DNA of 64,000 bases from Trissonchulus latispiculum (lineage: Eukaryota > Nematoda > Enoplea > Enoplida > Ironidae): NCBI GenBank assembly GCA_030248195.1, contig JASAND010015613.1:19434-83433 (forward strand), given 5' to 3'. The notes below the pieces were generated by a model. It did not search any database and was not told where the DNA came from. It was given only the letters and a program-made list of their open reading frames with translations. A program made the translations under genes and the position numbers. Below, piece by piece: positions 57,851 through 64,000 of the stretch (position 1 is its first letter; each line of letters opens with the position of its first letter).

Positions 57851-59926
57851 GGGCTCGGAGGGCTTCGACCCTCTAGGAACTTTTGGTCCTTTTTTGTATA
57901 GAACCCCCCCACCATTTAAGGGGAAATAGTTTTGGAGGCTCTAGGACCCCCATAGGTCTGTGTATATACATAAAAGGGGGCCCTTATTTTGCCCCCCCCC
58001 CCTTGAAGAAAGCATTTGCAGTATGAAATTTCCGAAATGTCCGAAAATATTTGCACTCGTCCACAGAGAGCAAGGCTCAAAGCCAAGTACTCATTGACTA
58101 TATAGCATTGCCCCATCGTGAAGGACTCCTGGAAGCGAGATGGTACTCCTCGGCGCCCTGGCCAGGGGTAGTGTTTTTTGCTCAAAAAAGTGTGCAGTCA
58201 CATGTTTTTTCTGAAATGATCAACAAATTTTGGGATTGTGCGCAGCCGTACGCACTTGTTGCGAGCAACAAAAAGAAAAGTTACTGAAAATTAGACGCTA
58301 AAATGCTCAGAAAAATTTCAGCTGGCTCTCAATTTCACATAATTCTCTATTTTTCTGGGGGCTCCGCCCCCGCCCCCAGACCCCCTCAATTGCTTCGGTA
58401 TATACCTACTGTTTTATCTTTAGGTTGGAACCTAACATTTACTAAACATGTTAGCACTAACACAAGAACACCCGTAGTTTACGTGTGAGTTACATAATCT
58501 AGCTCGGATGTGAAACTCTTATTGCATATTTATTTGAAGTGCATAACTGACTGCCAACTTTTAATCATCGTTTGGCAATTTATGAATAAATATTAGTCCG
58601 TTAATATAAGCTTCAACGGAAGGTTACATGCCAGTTAGCTTTGTGTTTTATCCGTGTGGTCACAACTCGCTTACGGTTCGAAAATGCATTCTAATAGAGA
58701 TGCTCTGGGCAGAGCCCTGAAAACTCGAATGCAAGTCTAAGATAAGAACCTTTTTTCTAAAATCTTATTCGATGGAAATTAATTTCAGACTAATGTTTAC
58801 TTGTTTGTTTTTGTAAAAAAGCAGTGAGGTGAGAAAATTTATATATACCGTCCATATTCTTGGCTTGCAAATAAAAAATTCCAAGAAAGGTCTCATCATT
58901 TCCCTAAATTCAAAGAATGCAGATTAGTTTCAATATAAATGAAACTATTAAAGGTTGACATAGTGGAATTTTTGCTGCTTTTGAAAAACTCTTCAGCTTC
59001 TGGGAGGCAGGTTTCCCCAGACCCCTGCTACAGAGTTACGCTAGCTTACACACCATTTCAGCAATTTAAGTTTCATCTTCTCATGGGTAAACATAGTCTG
59101 AAGGTGGTAGAAAGGTCACACAGTTACCTATAAGATCCAAACGAGTAATTTTTTGAAAACATAGCATTTTTCGCTATGCGCACATTTTAGCAAATTGCGC
59201 AAAACATTTTGGAGCAGTGCTCAGAACAGCGCAAAAGTGTCCGAGCAAAAGAAAACACTGGCCAGGGGTCAGTATTTAACGTGTAAAAGGGGGGGGGTCT
59301 GGGCCTACGAAGTAGGCAGCCATAGACATAATTGCTGATGGGCTGAGGTTTCGTATTCGAATAGGAAACCTATATGGTGAATCTAAATGGCCCATTAGTT
59401 TTGCTCTGGGACCTATCCATGGGGCTGGTGAGCTCCCTGACGGAGGTGGAACCCAACCCTGTCGCAAGTCCATTTTAACCTCTACTGTAGAAAGATCCGC
59501 TGCAGATAGAGCTTTCATATTTGCCGTGTGGGATGGGCTAGGGGAGGACTACAACATAGGCTATAGTGTGTACCGGTAGGACCTCTGTCGGCCGGGGTCC
59601 GCGCCCAAAATGGCCCATAAGCGATTTTTCAAAGTGGCCTGAACTCTGAAGTCCTATTGACCAGCGCTTGACTTGCGGATACCACTGATTTGAAAAGTGA
59701 CCGGCGTGTTGTCGTGGCCCAGGTTCAACTTTGATTTAAGCTCACAGTGCTATAAGTATAGCTATAAAATTGCCAGTAGATTACCATCTAAAAATCGAAC
59801 CAGCCTTGTGCTATTATGCTTCGCAAACTAAACAAATAAACTTTGATAGTGTTTAGTAATTGTTAGATTGGCTGTTTTCGTGCAATATTACTGTAATGAT
59901 GTTTTTGACTCAGTACACCGTTTTGG
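57851..59926 (+). other. MRPL47 intron 6, repeat fragments
   Basis: Intron 6 spans 54960-60065. G/C-run fragments lie at 57905-58010 and 58355-58390. The inverted relative of 34111-34450 lies at 59277-59590. No additional exon is recognised. Confidence 0.45.
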
Positions 59927-59931
59927 TATAT

Positions 59932-60009
<78 letters not shown>
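59927..60009. repeat. (TA)n microsatellite before the last MRPL47 exon
   Basis: TA run ending 57 bp before exon 7. The same arrangement is duplicated at 62388-62535. Confidence 0.95.
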
Positions 60010-60014
<5 letters not shown>

Positions 60015-60065
60015 TATACAGTCTTTCATATTGCTTGAAACCAGTGTTTAACTTTTTTATTTTAG

Positions 60066-60270
60066 ACGATATTTGGATGAGCATGTAGAACCTCTGGAAT
60101 TCCAGTCTGATCTCAATGTGCCACCGAGGATATATGAGGTTCCCTATCTTGAGGAAGACTCCTATTTGTTCCAGAAAATGTGGAAAGAAAAAGAGCATTT
60201 AAAGGCCAGAGATGCTGAAGATGATCGAAAGAGAGAAGCAGGGATCCATAAATACATCTATAAATATTGA
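60066..60270 (+). CDS. MRPL47: MRPL47 exon 7 (last)
   Basis: Acceptor TTTTTTATTTTAG; TGA at 60268-60270. It encodes RYLDEHVEPLEFQSDLNVPP, RIYEVPYLEEDSYLFQKMW and a Lys/Glu/Arg-rich tail ending HKYIYKY (model 155-221). The P.+...PY+....L...KEK...AR tail matches the MRPL47 C-terminus by pattern. The whole model is 221 residues; vertebrate proteins are around 250. No canonical AATAAA was seen close by; AATATAAA at about 60392 is a weak candidate polyadenylation signal. Confidence 0.9.
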
Positions 60271-62383
60271 TATTTTTGCTTGTTGAATTAATCTAATATG
60301 ATTTGTGTTATATATCTGTTTGACTTTTAGTAAAGCGTGTTTCTAGGTTTCTTTTAAGGATTTTGGAGGGTTAGATCATTTAGTAGGCACAGAATATAAA
60401 TGGTATAGTAAAGCGAGAAAACCCACTTTCCAGATTGTCTTCCAGATTGTTTTACTGGTTTGAGATCGAAATGCTAACTACACAGGCAGCTAGGCCTAGT
60501 CGTAATCTTATAAGCTATATAGAACACCTCTCTAGGGTGTTGGGAAAATCCAATGCGGGAAAAAACCACACCTAATATTTTTGGAACGTTGCCAGGAGCA
60601 TTTCTAACCGTTCCAAGAAAAGGCGGGTTGTTTTTAGTATGATCTCAAAATCATCGCAATATATTTGTTTTTTACAAAAATTCAGGTCATAGTGACTTGA
60701 ACACCACCATAGGCTTAACACCACCATAGGCAAATTTCAGATATTTTTTAAAATTGCGTTTTGGTCTAGGTCGTTCCATTAGTTCAGGGTGGCGCGGTAA
60801 GGTTTGTCAAATTTCGGTCCTTGGTCGGACGCCAGCTACCGAAAATTTCAAAGTCCCAGAAAATTGCAGGAGCGGTGGTCAATGTTCTAGGTCGGTTTTG
60901 GACGCTCTTTAAGATAGGCTATTTAAATCCTATATAGCACATACAGGTAGCTCCTCACACTGGGAGTAGGGTTTTACCCGCTTGACTGTATTAGATGGAA
61001 GGCGCTTAAAGTTAAAGTTAAAAAGTTAAATATATTCAAGGTATTAATACCTGAATGATATTATGTGGTAAAAGATCTTTACTAAAGCCTGACACAAAAT
61101 GTTGTAGAATAATGTAATCATACAGCATTTAATATTCGTCAGAGATTCATAGTACATATTTTCAGAATCCTCATGAGGAGAGTAAAATTTTTATAAAATC
61201 CACAATTTTGAAAAATTTCCAAAAATCGGATTATCTGGGTTTTTGTTTGGGATATCTGAGCTTAAAATTTCTTTGTTTCACAAAGTTTTCCAGTCTTAAG
61301 GAGGTGATTCCTTATAGAGTCATCAACTTTGAACCGTTCATTCATTAGCTGGAGTTGAGAAGCAACCTTATATCAAATGTGGCTTAACATTTTCTATTTT
61401 TAATGAACACAATGAAACTAATTTTGTGAGATCTCATCTGCTACGACTACGTGCGGTGGCCTCAATACAGCTAAGTTTTTGGAAGTATTTTTATTTCAGA
61501 TTTAAGTTTTCTATTTGTTTCGAAAATATAAATTTAGATGCAAAATTAAATCTATTGTTGCTTTTGCTATGATTTCTGTGAGAGACATAAAGCAAGCAAG
61601 ACTCTAAACATAACTAAAATTACAGAATAGCTAGTTAGAAAGTATTTATTTTAATGTGGACGGAAATGAGCCAGCCAAAACTGAGTAAATTTAGCTAAAG
61701 TGGAGTTAGATAAAACAATAAGAATAATTTAAATAAGAATTTAAAATTCAGATACTTCAAAAACATTAAATGATAACTCCCAGTAAATTTTGATATTGTT
61801 CCTCCTCTGCTTTGGTTGTCAAATTTTGAATGGTCAACATTAGCACAATGGAGTGCCTGCGAATTGCAAGGTTCTTGTGCCAATAGATACTTAAATATTA
61901 TCATAGCCAGGATAACAACCTGTCAAGCGATGAGGATTGAGCTCCGACATTATAAGCTAAGTTCTGTATTCCTTTAAACACTGTCACTGGTACCAATTTA
62001 CCAATTTTTTATAGAGTTACTAAGTCAGTTGGCAGTTTTCACACTGAGAAGTGCATACACCACGCCAGCAACTCTTGATATATATGTTACATGTAATTCA
62101 GAACCATGAATAATAATTCAAGGGAGGTTATGTACTGAGGTTTAGTCCTTGGTCCTGGCAAACGCATTACACAGGCCGTGCAGACGGTAGAAACTACCCT
62201 CTGCAACTACGACTGCCACAATCACTAAATTCAAATTTTCCGTCAAACTCAACAAATTTTGCATTGTTCAATTTAAAATTTTAACTCCTTCAATTCAAAC
62301 TTGTCTGTGGTCAGGCGCCCACAGGATAAGTTAATACAGATATTGCTTGGTGCTGTGGTGCCAAAGCGTTACTACCCTCCCAG

Positions 62384-62387
<4 letters not shown>
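60271..62387. other. AT-rich 3' flank without recognised genes
   Basis: The 3' UTR of MRPL47 presumably begins here. I see no further exon, repeat array or transposon end with support. Confidence 0.5.
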
Positions 62388-62479
<92 letters not shown>

Positions 62480-62484
62480 ATATA
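62388..62484. repeat. (TA)n microsatellite before the duplicated exon
   Basis: Long TA run with a short interruption. With the following 50 bases it copies the region upstream of exon 7. Confidence 0.95.
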
Positions 62485-62535
62485 ATTTTTATACAGTCTT
62501 TCATATTGCTTGAAACCAGTGTTTAACTTTTTTAT

Positions 62536-62675
62536 TTTAGACGATATTTGGATGAGCATGTAGAACCTCTGGAATCCCAGTCTGATCTCAATGTGCCACC
62601 GAGGATATATGAGGTTCCCTATCTTGAGGAAGACTCCTATTTGTTCCAGAAAATGTGGAAAGAAAAAGAGCATTT
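62536..62675 (+). pseudogene. MRPL47: partial duplicate of MRPL47 exon 7
   Basis: 140 bases repeat 60066-60205, including the preceding acceptor (TTTTTTATTTTAG) and TATACAGTCTTTCATATTGC. I see one difference, TTC to TCC, which turns EPLEFQ into EPLESQ. The copy stops at GAGCATTTA, where it runs into a new TA-rich stretch, so the last 21 codons are replaced by Tyr/Ile repeats ending at a stop near 62739. It could be spliced as an alternative last exon, or be inert. Confidence 0.93.
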
Positions 62676-62761
62676 ATATATATATGTATATATATATAGT
62701 ATATATATATATATAGTATATATATATATATATATATAGTATATATAGTATATATATATAA
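62676..62761. repeat. TATATAG/TA-rich repeat at the duplication edge
   Basis: TATATATATAGTATATA words directly at the 3' break of the duplicated exon. Confidence 0.9.
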
Positions 62762-62764
62762 TTA

Positions 62765-63015
62765 CTAATTGGGTTATCCGACATTTGCAAGGAGTTGGCC
62801 GTCCTTTGGGGAGAAACCCTAACTTACGGAGCCAACGGGTGAACGAACACGATGCGGTGAAAGCAGCGTGGTCACTTCTGCCCCGGCAGTAACCTTGATG
62901 ACGCCTCGGATAATTGCATGCAGCAATTATTTAGTGCCAAACCTAGGCCCCAACTCTCTCTTAGTTAGACAAAATTGGGTCTGGCACTACCCCTACATGC
63001 GAAAGCGACTGGGGT
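62765..63015. other. GC-rich block, possible structured or retroposon fragment
   Basis: About 250 bases with higher GC. They contain pairable words such as ACGGAGCCAACGGGTG, GGATAATTGCATGCAGCAATTATTT (a palindrome around TGCATGCA) and CCCCAACTCTCTC/GGGTCTGG. No tRNA boxes or open frames are seen. It could be the 5' part of a retroelement. Confidence 0.35.
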
Positions 63016-63736
63016 GCGGCTAAGTGAAAAAAACTAATTTTGTTAATTTAAAATTGTTTTACTGCAGTTAACAGAATGAGAATTTTTCAGATTTTTTGCA
63101 GATTGAAGCAAATTTTTCTCGAAAGAAGGGTTATATTCGATACCTCTATCAAACAACATCTGGAGAACCTCTTAATTATTATGAAATCGTTTTTCAACTC
63201 CTAGCGAAATTAGATAAAATGCAGACAAAACCTGTATCCTGTCTACTTTTCTAAACTTTTTCAAACGATAACTTTAGCTAGAACCGGTGGAACTAAAAAA
63301 GGCTCTCTGGGTATTTTTGTGTAAAACAAACATACCTGTTAAAAGGGCAATAATCCTCTAGCGTGCATACTAAATGCTTCACAATCGCTGGAAAAAATCT
63401 GTAGCATTGTTGCAAAAATTCATTTTCACTCATTATATACAGACAGAGAAATACCAGTTGGCCAATTATCACGCTTCGAATAGTTGGCCTTTGTGATACC
63501 AGTAGTATAGATGGCCACTACCCCCCTAGAGTTTCTCCAGTTGGATTGTTGCCAAGTAATGACGTCACCAACATTATCAATTATTGACAACTGCTGTTAT
63601 TATGACACTTTTTTATAATAACTGTCAGGTTAAAAACGGAATTAAGCAAATCAATAATCCTAGCTAGCCATCAAAAACAAGTTATGACGCAACCACTTTC
63701 ATCACTGCTTATATATATCACGTGATATAAAAACAA
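63016..63736. other. AT-rich spacer
   Basis: Nothing recognised. Confidence 0.4.
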
Positions 63737-63862
63737 TAAGAGACCCTAGCTAACCTGGACTAGCTAAGTATAACTTCGCAATTCCTGGAATTGATAATGT
63801 AAGAGACCCTAGCTAACCTGGACTAGCTAACTTTTACTTCGCAATTCCTGGAATTTATCAAA
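63737..63862. repeat. 63-bp direct repeat, two copies
   Basis: TAAGAGACCCTAGCTAACCT with GGACTAGCTAA and ACTTCGCAATTCCTGGAATT recurs 63 bp apart (63737 and 63800). The unit contains GGAATT/AATTCC and CTAGCTAA palindromic words. Confidence 0.85.
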
Positions 63863-63911
63863 ATTCTGTCTAAAAATAACGTTCTTTAACCAACTATCAC
63901 GCTGCCCGCAG

Positions 63912-63936
63912 GCGCAATCAGCTGCGCTGATTGCGC
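63912..63936. repeat. GC hairpin GCGCAATCAG-CTGCG-CTGATTGCGC
   Basis: Perfect 10-bp arms with a 5-base loop in an AT-rich region near the window end. It resembles the terminal hairpins of the other elements but lacks the ATAATATGGGTG box. The element may continue beyond the window. Confidence 0.6.
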
Positions 63937-64000
63937 AGGCGTGCAGCGATCACGTAATCATCTTTCCCCCGCCGCGCCGCCCGAATACTTTTTATTATTT

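Overview
The window is AT-rich animal-type nuclear DNA with no bacterial features: no operons, no Shine-Dalgarno sites and no long unbroken genes. It holds two split host genes on the + strand in a very dense, nested repeat landscape. The first conserved gene is MRPL47, the mitochondrial large-ribosomal-subunit protein uL29m. Seven exons fit in phase from 21781 to 60270 and encode 221 residues. Its fourth intron is 25.3 kb long. The spliceosomal genes, hAT elements with 8-bp target-site duplications (TSDs), a tRNA-headed SINE and a Penelope-like retroelement with an N-terminal GIY-YIG domain together suggest an invertebrate animal. I cannot name the phylum.

Layout. 0-10.6 kb: (TA)n, a terminal-hairpin element, three hAT-type elements with TSDs (830-1678, 6310-7023, 8472-9510), a 2-kb composite element (E1, 1931-3961), a tRNA-like SINE (about 4.1-4.3 kb), a 153-bp tandem array (5.8-7.8 kb) and palindromic foldbacks. 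10.6-15.2 kb: the last two exons of a predicted secretory-pathway glycosyltransferase-like protein. 15.3-21.8 kb: short MITEs, a near-perfect 642-bp inverted repeat (18469-19767) and a hAT element (20222-21277). 21.8-60.3 kb: MRPL47, whose introns hold almost everything else. Intron 1 has a 2-kb foldback. Intron 3 has a hAT MITE starting 11 bp inside the donor. Intron 4 has three inverted/direct composite copies around a LINE endonuclease fragment, foldbacks, three related 147-149-bp satellites, and two Penelope-like copies (39.8-42.7 and 44.0-45.3 kb). A partial duplicate of the last MRPL47 exon lies at 62536-62675. 60.3-64 kb is otherwise AT-rich spacer with one GC-rich block and short repeats.

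The most unusual theme is a set of mobile elements that share an end design: a short GC-rich hairpin whose arms change together between copies, usually next to a conserved ATAATATGGGTG-like box. Several carry internal arrays of 147-149-bp satellites with one shared core. Known Helitron/Helentron-derived elements (HINE, DINE-1, bivalve pearl-like elements) combine terminal hairpins with internal tandem modules, and that is my best guess for these. The second theme is the permuted-domain (Naiad-like) Penelope element. One 5'-truncated copy is fused in frame to an unrelated gag-like segment and keeps a 567-codon open frame.

Most other open frames here are translations of satellites, monomers or microsatellites and are left out.
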